Position numbers and translations under genes: made by a program | Origin: Escarpia spicata | Taxonomy: Eukaryota; Annelida; Polychaeta; Sabellida; Siboglinidae | Length of the DNA stretch: 64,000 bases | Direction: 5' to 3' | Assembly (NCBI GenBank): GCA_963995525.1 | Contig: OZ023213.1 | Coordinates: 43,578,474-43,642,473 of the forward strand | In this document: positions 1 to 11,510 of the stretch, piece by piece | Layout of the letters: every line of letters begins with the position of its first letter | Numbering within the stretch: position 1 is the first letter of the stretch | The notes under the pieces: model-generated | What the model saw: only the letters and a program-made list of their open reading frames with translations | Databases searched by the model: none | What the model was told of the DNA's origin: nothing

Positions 1-690
1 ATATTCACGCTACTAGCACCCACACAATCAGCAGGTAATCTGTTCCATTCATTTACAGTCCTTTGTGAAAATGAAAACTTTCTTATATCCAATCTACTCT
101 GCTCCTTTGCTAATGCAAGATCATGTCCTCTAGTCCTTCTATCTTTCTTAACTGAGAAAAACATATTTCTATCAATATTTTCATTACCCTTCAATATTTT
201 AAACACTTCTATCTGATCTCCTCTCAATCTCCTGGTCTCTAGTGTTGTTAAACCGCATTTTTTTAGGCGTATTTCGTAACTAAGATCCCTCAGATTTGGT
301 ATCATTTTAGTTGCTCTCCTCTGCACTCTTTCTAGCATATCTATGTCCTTCCTGCGATATGGCCTCCACGCTTGAATACAATATTCTAAATGAGGCCTAA
401 CTATTGTTTTGTACAGCGGTATTATTAGCTCTTTTTCCTTATACGTTATGTTTCGCCTAATTAATCCAAGGATTTGATTTCCCTTTGAAGCTGCAATTCC
501 GCACAGTACCCCCCATTGTATATTCTACCTCTTCGTTCCCATGTCCTATGTGGAGGCATTTACATTTCCCAAAATTGAACATCATTTGCCACTTTTCAGA
601 CCATTTGATCAACCTGTCAAGATCATCTTGTAAATGCTGTCTATCTCCATCACTTTTAATCCTTCTAAACACTTTTGTATCACGTTTGTG
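1..690 (-). mobile_element. 3' part of a CR1/L2-like non-LTR retrotransposon (reverse transcriptase C-terminal half)
   Basis: On the minus strand, about 683 down to 488 encodes reverse-transcriptase palm/thumb sequence starting at DTKVFRRI and including WQMMFNFGKCK and YTMGGT. A shifted frame from about 487 down to base 1 stays open for about 160 codons and carries typical C-terminal wording (GNQILGLIRRNI, RPHLEYCIQAW, RTRGHDLALAKEQSRLD, NEWNRLP). The step between the two parts lacks the roughly 30-40 residues these elements normally have after the GGT motif, so there is an internal deletion with a frame change near 487. The catalytic F/YxDD box is cut off: similarity starts with the last D before TKVF, and a simple GTGTGT-rich stretch follows. 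The element runs out of the window on the left. The long open frame implies fairly recent activity of the family. Clade (CR1/L2 against other Jockey-superfamily groups) is inferred. Confidence 0.85.
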
Positions 691-2735
691 TAAATGTGTG
701 CGTTTGTGTAGGTGTGCGTGTATCCGCATGTATGTAGGCATGTAAAGTATGAACATATAGTTGCAATCATTCCGTTTAACACACACTGGCACACGGTTAT
801 TATATAGCATAAATCAGCAGCAACTAGTCAGACGTCTCGTGTTAAGTCGTTTGATTTCACAAATAAATATTCAAATACCACATGTACCAAATCTGCACAG
901 ATCGACACAGGGCATACAACTACATGACGACGACGCACTCTTGACGTGTGTAGTCTGTCAACGATATCACTTCAGCAATCACCCCGTCTACGTCGCGCCT
1001 TACTTGATGATCTGGGTGGTCGGCGCCACCTGGCGGCACCATTAAACGGCCGATACTTATCCGCCTCTGACAGCGTCCGGGGGCTAGGCACGGGGCCGAG
1101 ACGAACCCGGTCCTCCAGCCCGCTGGCTGTGCGGTCCGACGAGCGCCCCGGATTAGCCATTCAGCATCCCGTGATCGATCAAACATCGTGACAACATCGA
1201 TGTTATCGCCACTCATTCGGCGCGATACGTCGCTCCATGGTCATTGTCGGTCGCCAATGTCGTCGATGATATCTACGAATGATGACATTCCACACGGCGA
1301 CTAGCGGACTACGAAGATAAACAAATGGCGTCGGCCGGTCAGACAACGGGCTGCGACAGGAACAACAAGTCCGACGCAACCATGCGGAAACCGGCGTCGG
1401 CCCAGTGACAGCGCGGACAATACTGGACAATGAGAGAGGCTGCGGATGATCTAGTGTAATCGTCTTTGACCCCCCACGAGGTGGATGTAGCCACGACGAT
1501 GGACCGCTGCCGCGGGTGTTTAACGCTCCCACTTACTTTGAACTAACACAAAAAATTCAATTAATTTTAGCACAAAAAGTGATGAACCATGTAAAAACGA
1601 ACACTGGCTGGTATTATAAAACAACGCTTGGAGCTTAGACGAGTACTCTTATTATTTATTTTCTTGTTCGCCCACGTTTTATTTTTTCTCATCACTTCTT
1701 TGTTTTTATCGTCGATCCTCAACAAATAATGTTTTCTGAAGACACAACTCAGTCGAATTAATGTGTTTACACGAGCATGGCACATTCAATTGTATGCCCG
1801 CAGCGAGTTATAGTAGACATCATCAGTTTAACAGCACGAATTCAATTGACCAAAACTACGATACATGTTGAAACATTTTATAATTTCGTACAATTGCACG
1901 GCTTCACGTGTTTGATGTGTCGATGCTGATAAACGTTACAACAATGAACATTAACTCGTGCCTATAATATAATGTGAAGTGCGCACGCCAATAAATTCCA
2001 AGAAACCCCGCCCGGCGAGATTTCGCTGTGATAGCCGATGTGATATACTTTCCGGTGTTGCGCGTCACGTGATGATTTGATAAACAATCAATAGGCGCCG
2101 TCTAAAAAGCGTGTTAATGATAACTTGATTAACAATCAATTGGCGCCGTCTACAATGCCTCTTACCAGCTTTGCGGCGCGAGCAGTCTCGCTCTAACCCC
2201 TAGGGGCCGTTTCCTGTGTGGGCCATGTACGTCACGCTTCACCGCCTCTCATGAGCGCGGAATGCGGCCGTATCATACATACGCTAATAGTGGGCGGGAC
2301 TACAAACCCCACCCGCTTTCTGGCGGCCGCGTAGAGCGCTCCGAATGGTGTGTGCAGCCGCGCGGAACGGCCATCTGCAGCAAGGAGAGAAATGTTTGTA
2401 CGACTGTTGTGTGCAGCCGCGCGGAACGACCATCTGTATCTCGCTTGTAGCGGGAAGAGAACACTTCGTGTACACCGGACGTGAACTGACATCCCGTTCG
2501 GAAATCCGGTTATGATATCAACCTGGTGTACTCAGAGTTGTTATCACAAAGCATATTATTATGCACTGTCGTTTTAATTTAATGAGTGTCAGCGGCGTGA
2601 TTATGATTTTTATTAAATAGTTATTGTAAGGGATTTGTAAAGCACACAGTACGTAGACACGCAAGCAGGTATACGCTCACGCATGCATACACGAATGCAC
2701 AATCCTACTATATAAGTACATGTACTACACTTATA
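690..2735. other. No gene recognised; GC-rich patches and short direct repeats
   Basis: Nothing here resembles a known protein. 960-1540 and 2160-2480 are GC- and CpG-rich and give incidental open frames on both strands. Two small direct repeats are visible. A 27-bp segment ending GGCGCCGTCTA occurs at about 2073-2100 and again at about 2125-2152. A segment containing TGTGCAGCCGCGCGGAACG occurs at about 2351-2380 and 2410-2439. No splice-site pairs joining conserved exons were found. Confidence 0.5.
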
Positions 2736-2738
2736 TAC

Positions 2739-2818
2739 TTACACAGAGAATAATTTGGAACATAGAATCCATGAATATACATGTATATGTCTGCTACAGG
2801 GTTATTTTGGTGGCATTG

Positions 2819-2865
<47 letters not shown>

Positions 2866-2866
2866 T

Positions 2867-2898
<32 letters not shown>

Positions 2899-3012
2899 AA
2901 TATATATATATATGTATATATATATATAAGCATTGCCGCCAAAATAACCCTGTAGCAGACGTATACATGTATATTCATGGATCCTATGTTCCAGATTATT
3001 CTTTGTGTATAC
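2739..3012. repeat. Long inverted repeat (foldback) with a TA-repeat loop
   Basis: The left arm (about 2739-2825) and right arm (about 2924-3012) are reverse complements at roughly 90% identity by eye. Shared wording includes CTACAGGGTTATTTTGG on the left and CCAAAATAACCCTGTAG on the right, and ATACATGTATAT in both. The 100-bp spacer is almost pure TA repeat. A transcript would fold into one long hairpin. This fits a foldback element or MITE invaded by a TA microsatellite, or a palindromic duplication. No flanking target-site duplication is clear. Confidence 0.85.
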
Positions 3013-4040
3013 TATTAGTGTTTACGCCAATCATTAGGTAAGGATATTATGTAATTTACACAAAACGGAAAACACAAAATTTCTGGGCATCACAAAATAG
3101 ACTAGAGACAATAAGATTGTAATTACAAAACGTTCCAATATGCTACTAATCAAAACGATGTTGTTTGCATGAAATATAGTTGAAATCATCGTACTTTGCA
3201 ATGGTACCTTTTCAATCAACCCGTCAATTTTGTTCGCCAAAATATCTTCTATTTGTATTTGCCTTTAAACTTTGAATATTTACAATAACAACACTAATAC
3301 AATATTTTATGTATGCTTGTTTTTCAATATCCATATAAAATATCTTATAAGTAAATATTATGTTAATATTGGCCTTATTTACTTAGGTTAAAAGTATTGT
3401 TATCGTGTCGATGTCATCAATATTAAAGCCGATGTGTACATCCACGTGGTCTGACAGAATCTATCGCGTATATTCTTTGTTGCATCTTAATAGAGTATAT
3501 AGCAATTATAAGTCTTTTTATTGTACCATAATACCGCCTGGTTTTGCCGCGCAAAAACGTTGTCAATAATTGTACTGGGCACATGCCTAATATATATACA
3601 TATATATATTGTATTTATTGTTTGTATATTTGTAATGTCCTTATGCCCGTCAACACATGCAATGCTTATTAAATGTGTATAGACAGTGCCTGCTTACCGT
3701 GCAGGAAAACTTACTAACTTGTGTTCTTCTCTGTTTGTAAACATGTATTATGTTGCTGGGTTGTGTATTTGTACTTCTACCAAGAGCGGTGATGGTGATC
3801 TACGGAGGATGCGACCGTCGAAAGTATAGTATCATCCAATAAAATTCGACGATTTGAGAATTTTGAAGTTCATCTTAATTGTTTTGTTTTTATTCTTCTA
3901 TACGGGAACTGGCATCTACTTGGAGTATTAACGTACTGTGTGCTTCTCGGCAGGTGGGAGACAATAACACATCTTTAAACTAATAACAATGCTTTAGTTG
4001 ACACATATGTAGTGTCATTAAGGTATATAAATATACACCT
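3013..4040. other. AT-rich sequence, no gene recognised
   Basis: The stretch has no convincing coding frame. A short segment at about 3590-3612 is TA-rich. An AATAAA followed by TTCGACG at about 3837-3850 could be a polyadenylation signal of an old mobile element, but nothing upstream identifies one. Confidence 0.35.
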
Positions 4041-4041
4041 T

Positions 4042-4133
4042 TGTTGTGAACATTATTATTTTGTGTTTGTGTTTCATTGTGAACATTATTATTTTGTGTT
4101 TGTGTTTTATTGTGAACATTATCATTTTGTGTT
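4042..4133. repeat. 33-bp tandem repeat, about 3 copies
   Basis: Three near-identical units of 33 bp begin with TTGTGAACATTATTATTTTG and differ at a few bases. The unit is a multiple of three, which explains short incidental open frames on both strands. Not thought to be coding. Confidence 0.85.
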
Positions 4134-4234
4134 TGAGGCAGATTGGATTTCCTATGCATGTTTATCGATGAGGCCGTTTGTGGATGTGTATATAGAAAAT
4201 TATAAATGTACTTGAAGTCGCGCGTGTAGGCGTC

Positions 4235-4440
4235 AACATGTTGGAACAGCCAATAAGGATAAGTATCGGTGGAAGAGAGGGAGACCATGTGCACACAAGA
4301 CGGGTGAGATTACGGATACACCAAAGCAGACAATGGACGATTTGAGAGAAACAACAAGAGACAAGATTGGAGACAGCTCATCGTGGATGTCACCAGAAGT
4401 GGTAAAACTTTAATTATTGTGAATAATTGTGAACAATAAA
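4235..4440 (+). mobile_element. Possible 3' end of a decayed non-LTR retrotransposon
   Basis: On the plus strand, broken frames give wording often seen at the C-terminus of non-LTR polyproteins: a GRGRPC stretch, then, after a stretch that no longer fits one frame, DWRQLIVDVTRSGKT followed soon by a stop. Several frame changes are needed to read it and no upstream RT domain is present. Similarity is judged by eye only. It could be chance. Confidence 0.35.
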
Positions 4441-5379
4441 ATCATCCAGAAAGATTCGCTCCAGAATTACACTAAATCCGCGTCTATTTATGGCGTCCTC
4501 CAAATGCATATCCACCTGCCAACGGCCGAATTCCCCGATTTGCGCGTGATCGGTTTCACACGGTGAGTGACTGTATCAGACAAATAACCGATTTCTGTAG
4601 AAAATATCGCCGCCAGTGCCAGTAACCCACCCACATCGGTGGAGACGCTTGCCAAGTTGTAGCGGACACTGTCTGGGTGTATTGGTTCTCTCCTTTACCT
4701 CGTTCCGAAAGTGTTCCAACTTGATGGTGCGCCAAACACCCGTAGCTATATTGACATACACATACGTGAATTAGAACCACATTAAACACAAATCGCAACA
4801 CCTGCTGGGTTATCTGCTATATACACGCGCGCGAACGCACGCACACGCACGCACTAACGTACGCATGACGTACAAGAGATCACCAGTCGATCGAACGTTG
4901 GCTCTGCGCCACTGGCCACCGGCGTTGATCAACTGATGGCATATTAAATATAAGGTGAAGTTAATTTAGTGCACGTTTTAAAATTGTATGTTGTTTGTGT
5001 GGCCGTATCGGACAGCGGTTAGATTAGTTTATATGAATGTACACCAGTTTAAATCGGCGGCTTAATTGATTAAAACAGTTTAGCTCCGTTCACAGTGAGT
5101 GTTTCGTTAACCGGTGACGCATTGGATAGACTTTAGTCCTTTGTGCCGACAGCTCGTTGTATAAATAATTCCCCTTCTTTTCAAACAAAATGCCCCCTCA
5201 CACAAGGAGGTATTTATTATATTATAAAAAGGTAAATGTATTTAAATTATTACGTAGCCCGGTGTCCAGTCCAATTAGAACTGTTCAGTGCGCTTTATAA
5301 TTAATTCCCTGGCAGATCAATTCATTTGAACACCAACAATATCCTACTATAATTATATTACCTGTCACAAATGCTTTAA
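4441..5379. other. No gene recognised
   Basis: Mixed-composition sequence without a credible exon. A short alternating purine-pyrimidine stretch (CGCGCGCGAACGCACGCACACGCACGC) lies at about 4826-4852. Otherwise I see nothing in it. Confidence 0.4.
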
Positions 5380-5885
5380 TTTTATGCGAAAATGCCATGA
5401 ACTTTTATTTGGTGTTTGCTAGGTTTACTACATAATCTTCTCCTTCACCCCGATGCCTTGGGGGATGGGGTCCACATCGTCTGATTATCCCTTTATGTGG
5501 TTCTCTTCCATCTATCCCGGGCTTCTGCATTGTTCTTCCACTCTCGGTTGTTAATCCCGGCCGTCTCTCTCCCGCTCCCTCTCTCCTCTCTCTCTCTCTC
5601 TCCCTCTCCCCCTCTCCCCCTCTCCCCCTCACCCCCTCTCCCCCTCTCCTCCTCTCCCCCTCTCCCCCTCTCCCCCTGTCCCCCTAATTTTATGCGAAAA
5701 TGCCATGCACTTTTATTTTGTGTTTGCTAGGTTTACTACATACTCTTCTCCTTCACCCCAATGCCTTGGGGGATGGGGTCCACATCGTCTGATTATCCCT
5801 TTATGTGGTTCTCTTCCATCTACCCGGGCTTCTGCATTGTTCTTCCACTCTCGGTTGTTCATCCCGGCCGTCTCTCTCCCTCTCC

Positions 5886-5890
<5 letters not shown>
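5380..5890. repeat. Tandem duplication of a ~200-bp segment with pyrimidine-rich tails
   Basis: A segment starting ATTTTATGCGAAAATGCCAT occurs at about 5380-5585 and again at about 5687-5890, period about 306 bp and only a few differences. Each copy ends in a CT-rich tract (CTCTCCCCCTCTCC types after the first, CT dinucleotides after the second). Conserved wording includes CCTTGGGGGATGGGGTCCAC. The minus-strand translation is not a family I recognise. It may be part of a mobile element that carries its own CT-rich end. Confidence 0.9.
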
Positions 5891-5961
<71 letters not shown>

Positions 5962-6490
5962 CTCTCCTCTCTCTCTCTCTCTTCTCTCTCTCCTCTCTCC
6001 TCTCTCTCTCTCCTCTNNNNNNNNNNNNNNNNNNNNNNNNNNNNNNNNNNNNNNNNNNNNNNNNNNNNNNNNNNNNNNNNNNNNNNNNNNNNNNNNNNNN
6101 NNNNNNNNNNNNNNNNNNNNNNNNNNNNNNNNNNNNNNNNNNNNNNNNNNNNNNNNNNNNNNNNNNNNNNNNNNNNNNNNNNNNNNNNNNNNNNNNNNNN
6201 NNNNNNNNNNNNNNNNTCTCTCCCCCTCTCCCTCCTCCCTCTCTCCCTCTCTCCCTCTTTCCCTCTCCCCGTCTCCCCGTCTCCCCCTCTCCTCCTTTCC
6301 CCTCTCCCCCTCCCCCCTCGCCCCTCTCTCCCCTCTCTCCATCTCTCCCTCTCTCCCTCTCTCCCTCTCTCCTCACCCCTCTCTCCCTCTCCTCCCTCTC
6401 TCCTCTCCCTCTCTCCTCTCTCCCTCTCTCCTCTCTTCCTCCTCTCCCTCTCTCCTCTCCCCGCTCTCCCTCTCTCCCCCTCTCTCTCGA
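5889..6490. repeat. CT-rich microsatellite interrupted by an assembly gap
   Basis: Almost pure CT/CCCT simple repeat on both sides of the run of N. All long frames here (serine/leucine/proline on plus, arginine/glutamate/glycine on minus) are products of the simple repeat and are not genes. Confidence 0.97.
6017..6216. other. Assembly gap (200 N)
   Basis: Exactly 200 unknown bases sit inside the CT-rich tract. A round number usually marks a scaffold join rather than a measured length, so the true distance is unknown and more copies of the flanking duplication could be missing. Confidence 1.
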
Positions 6491-9016
6491 ATAAACAACT
6501 CTACTGACAAAATAGTTATTTAACTGACGCAAGCTCTTTGATGTTCAGGCGGTCGCGATGTTCCCACATTGAAGACAACCAATTCAGCACACTGTTTGTT
6601 AATTATTGCCAGCCTTGCTGATTCCGGTTAACTGAAGAGACAACGTTCCTTTAAAATCGGCGTCACAGAAGCGACTTGATACTGGTAACTTTCTTAGCCG
6701 GTGAGAAAACAACGCCGCTACTGAGCCAGCCGCGGGTTAAATGTCTTGGCGACCTTTCATCCTTTCTCTGGTGACTTCACAAAGCGTTTAAGAAGTGTCA
6801 CTTTGTTGTGAGCGTAGAACACGCAACAACTATGTCCCCAAGTCGCCAACAGACCTCCAGTCTAGACGCGGGTGCGTCACGTGATGACACGTGACACCCA
6901 TTGCCGTCGGCCTTGAAACTTCCACTTGACTAGGCGTAGAGATATCTAGTTAAACAAACGCAAGCCAATCATAATGTAACGCTTTCAAGTGTAATCTGAA
7001 TACGTAGACATCGTGTCAGTCTTAATTCAGCGTAAACTTGACATAAAATAGCCACACAGTTATCTCCAACAGTTACACTTTCCTATATTAAAGCTATTAG
7101 GCCCTAATTCCGGTCGTTTTATAATAAAATAATGTAATATATTATAAACTTTATCCACTCTAGCATCCTGACCGCAAAAATGCGTTTTATTTTAATATAA
7201 CCGATATTTGTTTATTTTTAATGTTTCGTGTACAACAATCTTTCATACATTGCGTCACGCTCAAAGGCAAGGCCGATATTCATAGAGATATAGCGAACAT
7301 TGTGAACCGTAACCATTAAAACACACCTGAGGGCAAAAACGATACGTACGATAATTGTAGTTTATACTGTATAGCCTAATTTTACAACAACAACATCATC
7401 ATCATCAACAACAACAACAACAACAACTTACAAACAAACAAACAAACAACAACAAAACGAACTGATAGTGTACCTTTAAAAGTGATTCGTGTATTCCATG
7501 GTGTGCACAAAATAATGTTTCATCCTTCATGAAAACAGGATGTGTTTTTGTTTATTTCTTATCACCTACCTGTAGTAGATGTTTTGTAAAACAAATCTGA
7601 TTCTGTCTTCTTCCACCAGAGACAATTCAATAACACTCGCGTATGTAATGGTACAAACCAGCAACTGTGTACATTTAAAGGAAGTCATTCGGACTCAGTC
7701 AGGGGTTGACACCCTCTAGAATTATTAGCAGGAAGCTCGTTGAATCAGTGGTACTTCGCCCGACTTGTGGTTTGATACGTGAGAACCAGGAACTTCAAAG
7801 GTTTTTGCGGGTAGGGAAGCGTGTCTCTTTAATAAATGTCAATAGCGGCTGGTTAGTATTTGAATGGTGTGTTTACAATTAGATAATTTCGCGGGCGCAA
7901 TTTTCAAATTGCGAACACTCTTAGCGGGCAGTATACCTTAAACAAATGTATTCTAGTAAAGTAAAAGCAATATACAAACACACGTTAACAAACGAGCAAC
8001 GGACATCAGACCTTTAAGTAAAACCGTGTATGCGTGCATAGCACCCGGGCACTGGACGAACCCTGCACCCCAAAGTGTCATAGTCCGCAAGTATGCCGTT
8101 TCCTTGATAGTTAAATGTGTACAACTGTTTCGTTCATTTTCTTGTCATAAACTTGTTTGTCAGGATTCATGGAATTTCATAAACGGAAATCGTTTCAAAA
8201 AACAATTTTGTCCTGCCTTTCAACCCGGAAATAAAATACTGATCTGGCTTGCCACCTAAGTGACGACACCCTACCTAACCCACGTGTCGGTGATAGGGGA
8301 GGGGCCGCGGCGGAACACGACTCAGGGGTAGTTGATGCGCCCGTAGCCCCGCCCACCTGGCTCGGGTGCACGGCTCAGTTACGCTGGGCGGCGAGATTGG
8401 CCGAGGCGGTGGGCGCCGTTGTATGCGTTGGGTACGGTGTCACGGATGTTGCTCGGGCAATTACCCCAATCGTCGGGCGATCTGATCTGGCTACACGCTG
8501 GAACAACGGGGCGACATCAGATGGTATTGTCGCCTGTCTCGTATCGGCTAACTTCTTGTCGCCAGTCTGTCCCTTCGCCGTGAGACGGTCGTAACCTTAC
8601 ACCGGCTTTACACGTCCCGCAAACGCGCCGTCAAAGCCTCGTCACTCGATAGCGATCGACGGAGAATGTTGTCTCGGCGCAAATCGCCGCAGACTGTCGA
8701 CAGAGCGGCCGGTCACGTCGGACACGGTGTCGACCGATGCTCACCGATACCGAGCCGACGGCGCGATTTAATAATAGCAGGGAGCGGAGACCAGTTCGAC
8801 AACGGTTTATCTATAACTGGCTCCCCTCTGTTCTCCAGCGGCACACGACGGGGAATGTTGTGGGTTTCCCGCGAGAGCAACATAGTTCGCGTTTACACAC
8901 GATCACCGTGCATGCATGTATGATATGGTGAACATGCGTGTGTACATACATGTCCCCGCATCCTGTACACATAGCCCCCCATACAAGTAAACAAACATAC
9001 ATATGAAATACACACA

Positions 9017-9020
<4 letters not shown>
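6491..9020. other. No gene recognised; two possible dispersed-repeat fragments
   Basis: 7388-7450 is an AAC/ACAA simple repeat. 8280-8860 is GC- and CpG-rich with incidental frames on both strands. About 6540-6640 shares scattered wording with 43380-43475 in a Tbx2/3 intron (GCGGTCGCGATGTTCCCAC against GGCGGTCGTGATGTTCCCAC). The reverse complement of about 7905-7960 shares AAGGTATACTGCCCGC and TGTTCGCAATT with 43228-43290. These suggest old copies of one dispersed repeat. No coding exon is recognised. Confidence 0.4.
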
Positions 9021-9023
<3 letters not shown>

Positions 9024-9071
<48 letters not shown>

Positions 9072-9109
9072 GCACGCACGCACGCACGCGCGCGCGCGCG
9101 CGCGCGCGC
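9024..9109. repeat. CA / CGCA / CG compound microsatellite
   Basis: About 43 bp of CA repeat passes into about 22 bp of CGCA units and then about 20 bp of pure CG alternation. The tract is strictly alternating purine-pyrimidine, a pattern known to favour left-handed DNA. Confidence 0.97.
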
Positions 9110-10195
9110 ATGATTACAGTACAAATTATTAACCTAACTTGCTGCTAATAAATCACATTATCAGTGTTGATGTATGTGATGTTAGGCGTATGTCTATACC
9201 CAGCAACTTGTTCATGGTAGACGAGGATGTCTACAGAACAAATGCGATATTGTGATAATAATTATTTTCTCAACAGCAAGTATTATTATCAGTTATAAGC
9301 ATTGTGGGTGTTCATGCAATGTCAATTATTATATTTTCATATAAAACAATATATGACCAGTTCTCAGCATGAAACAGTCATAAATACGTTCGTTCGTTTG
9401 CTGCCGTTAGTGTTTGTATCTTAATATAATGTCAACGGCAATTCTCACTGCAGAAAACAACTCATACATTGAAAGCCACGAAGCACGCGGCAGAATAAAT
9501 TGCTTCAACAAAATTAGTTTGAAAGACCAACGGTTGACAATCTACTTCCAGTGATTTAGCCAGGTAAAACAACATAATTCAGGGTAAATAGAGAAAACAG
9601 AACACGGGAAAAGCTCAGCGGAAACGTTGATTCTACAACATTCCTTAAGCAACCCACTTTCACTCAGTTGTTTAGCTCATTAAGGAGATGATTATTCACC
9701 AAAATGCCCTAATGCCAAACTGTGTACACAACGAACAAAAACGTTTCTGATTACAGTTTACTTGTAAGGACTGTACCAACATACCCTACATTGAATTATC
9801 AAAACAGTCCTGTAACCGAAATGTCTTACTATTAACTGTCTTATTACAAAAAAATGTCTGATTACCCAAATGTTTGATGTCCGAACGTCCATACAGTCAA
9901 ACTTTAATTTATCATAAGGTTTTGTATTAGACAGAAGTAACTCAAAAGTTGCATTGTGTTGGCAATAAGTTCGATGTGTGAAATTATTTTAAAGTTGCTA
10001 TAGATAACAACATCGTGTGAATATTATGCATAGAACAGTTAGTCAGATATACATTTATGAATTTGTTACCCATGTTTTGGATTGCATTTTTATTGCATAA
10101 CATGGAAGAAATAATATATATATATATTTTACAAAAGAAGTCAGAAGTTCGATTGCTCATAAACATATTGTAGAATATAATTAAAGACCTACTTT
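9110..10195. other. AT-rich sequence, no gene recognised
   Basis: I see no exon, RNA gene or mobile-element signature here. Confidence 0.4.
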
Positions 10196-10199
10196 CTTA

Positions 10200-10452
10200 T
10201 ATGTATATATATATATATATACTGTGCAGTTCATCAAAGTATATATATATATATAAATATATATATACATATACTCACGCACACACACGCACACGCACAC
10301 GCACACACACGCACACACACGCACACACACGCACACACACGCACACACACGCACACACACGCACACACACGCACACACACGCACACACACGCACACACAC
10401 ACGCACACACACGCCACACGCAGTCGCGCACGCGCGCACACACACACACACA
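10200..10452. repeat. TA repeats followed by a 10-bp GCACACACAC array
   Basis: TA runs at 10203-10270 are followed by about 160 bp of CA-rich repeat. From 10301 to 10400 the unit GCACACACAC recurs ten times in perfect 10-bp register. The cysteine/valine and threonine/histidine frames here are translation of the repeat. Confidence 0.97.
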
Positions 10453-11100
10453 TTTTATTAAAATATAACCTGTAATGCGATGTCATATGCCTACTGTTTA
10501 AGAGTAAAAGACATATTCGTTATATAGGGGGGGGGGGGTAATGTGGCGTGTTTAAAACATTTGTATAAATGATATTACAGTTTGTATCTTGCTAGTTATA
10601 GTTCCTCGAACATTAATAACTGTTGCGTGTAAAGTACATCTTATATCACAACTAACAACAAATCTGTCTCTTTTGTAAATTGCAAACATATCATGACATA
10701 TGATTATGTAATATAATAAATGTTGTTTTCATATACTAACTTTTGCTGCTTAAAAACGGCAGTTTTAACCCGCTACACCTGCTTGCGTGAATAACGAAAT
10801 GCATGCACTAGATGATGTACTTTTCCTACCAAACTCGACCTAAGCATAAGCATGCCCACACATGTTGGGCCTCAGTATACGATGTGGGGCGACCGTTTGT
10901 TTCCTTTGACGTACATTTCTTTCTGTGGACCGTTCAAAAATATTATCATAAAAATCGTACTATATTAGAACAACCCAGAAAAAAGAGAACACGTAACCCT
11001 TTAAGTACTATTTAAATGGACAATGGCGTGTGAATAATACATGTGGTATTCCGCCTTCTATCACGAGAAGCTCATTGTTGAGTTTGAGTTCATATATATC
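10453..11100. other. No gene recognised; short poly-G run
   Basis: Twelve consecutive G lie at 10527-10538. The rest is AT-rich non-coding sequence. Confidence 0.4.
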
Positions 11101-11107
11101 GACGGGT

Positions 11108-11203
11108 ATGTGCGGGGAAACATGCCCCAGGGCGCGGTGGCCTATGTTCCGGGAAACATGCCCCAGGGCGCGGTGGCCTAAGTGTAACATGCGGTGGCCT
11201 AGT
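11108..11203 (+). repeat. Short tandem repeat of a SINE head-like segment
   Basis: A unit of roughly 36-40 bp containing GGGAAACATGCCCCAGG and GCGGTGGCCTA is repeated twice. A third GCGGTGGCCTA at 11191 begins the SINE that follows. The array therefore lies directly against the 5' end of the SINE and shares its first bases. Confidence 0.8.
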
Positions 11204-11510
11204 GTCGAGAACACCGGACTCTCAAACGAGATCACCCGGGTTCCAATTTTCTTGCAGTCTTTTCGAATTGTGCATTTTCGTTAAAACCACGTTGCTTCAG
11301 TTTACTCCGCTGTTCAAATGAGTGCCTATAGCTACAGACAGTGGTTTGATATTTATACAAACATAATATTTTGGCAATAACTGCAATGTTGTTGAATGCT
11401 TCCCAGAGAAGTTGAACTGATGGTCGTGTGACTAGATCTGCCAGTGGTGAAATATGAAGCTCACTAGGCAGTCCTGGGGACTGGATCCCGCGCTACATAA
11501 GAACTTAGGT
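11191..11510 (+). mobile_element. tRNA-derived SINE, diverged copy
   Basis: A tRNA-like head (GCGGTGGCCTAGTG, ACCGGACTCTCAAACGAGAT, box-B-like GGGTTCCAATTT at about 11239) is followed by a body shared with the copy at 35424. Shared landmarks are GCTTCAGTTTACTC, GAGTGCCTATAGCTACAGAC, TGAATGCTTCCCAGAGAAGT, ATCTGCCAG, and the 3' wording CAGTCCTGGGGACTGGAT with GCGCTACATAAGAACTTA. Box B is mutated, so this copy is unlikely to be transcribed now. Same family as 28900-29090 and 35424-35750. Confidence 0.85.

Noticed and set aside
5705..6532. Long open frames on both strands (over 200 codons)
   Set aside because: They are translations of CT/GA repeat and of the N gap.
7690..7800. tRNA-like words (CAGTGGTACTTCGCCCGACTTG) suggesting another SINE
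   Set aside because: Box B is not recognisable and the body of the local SINE family is absent.
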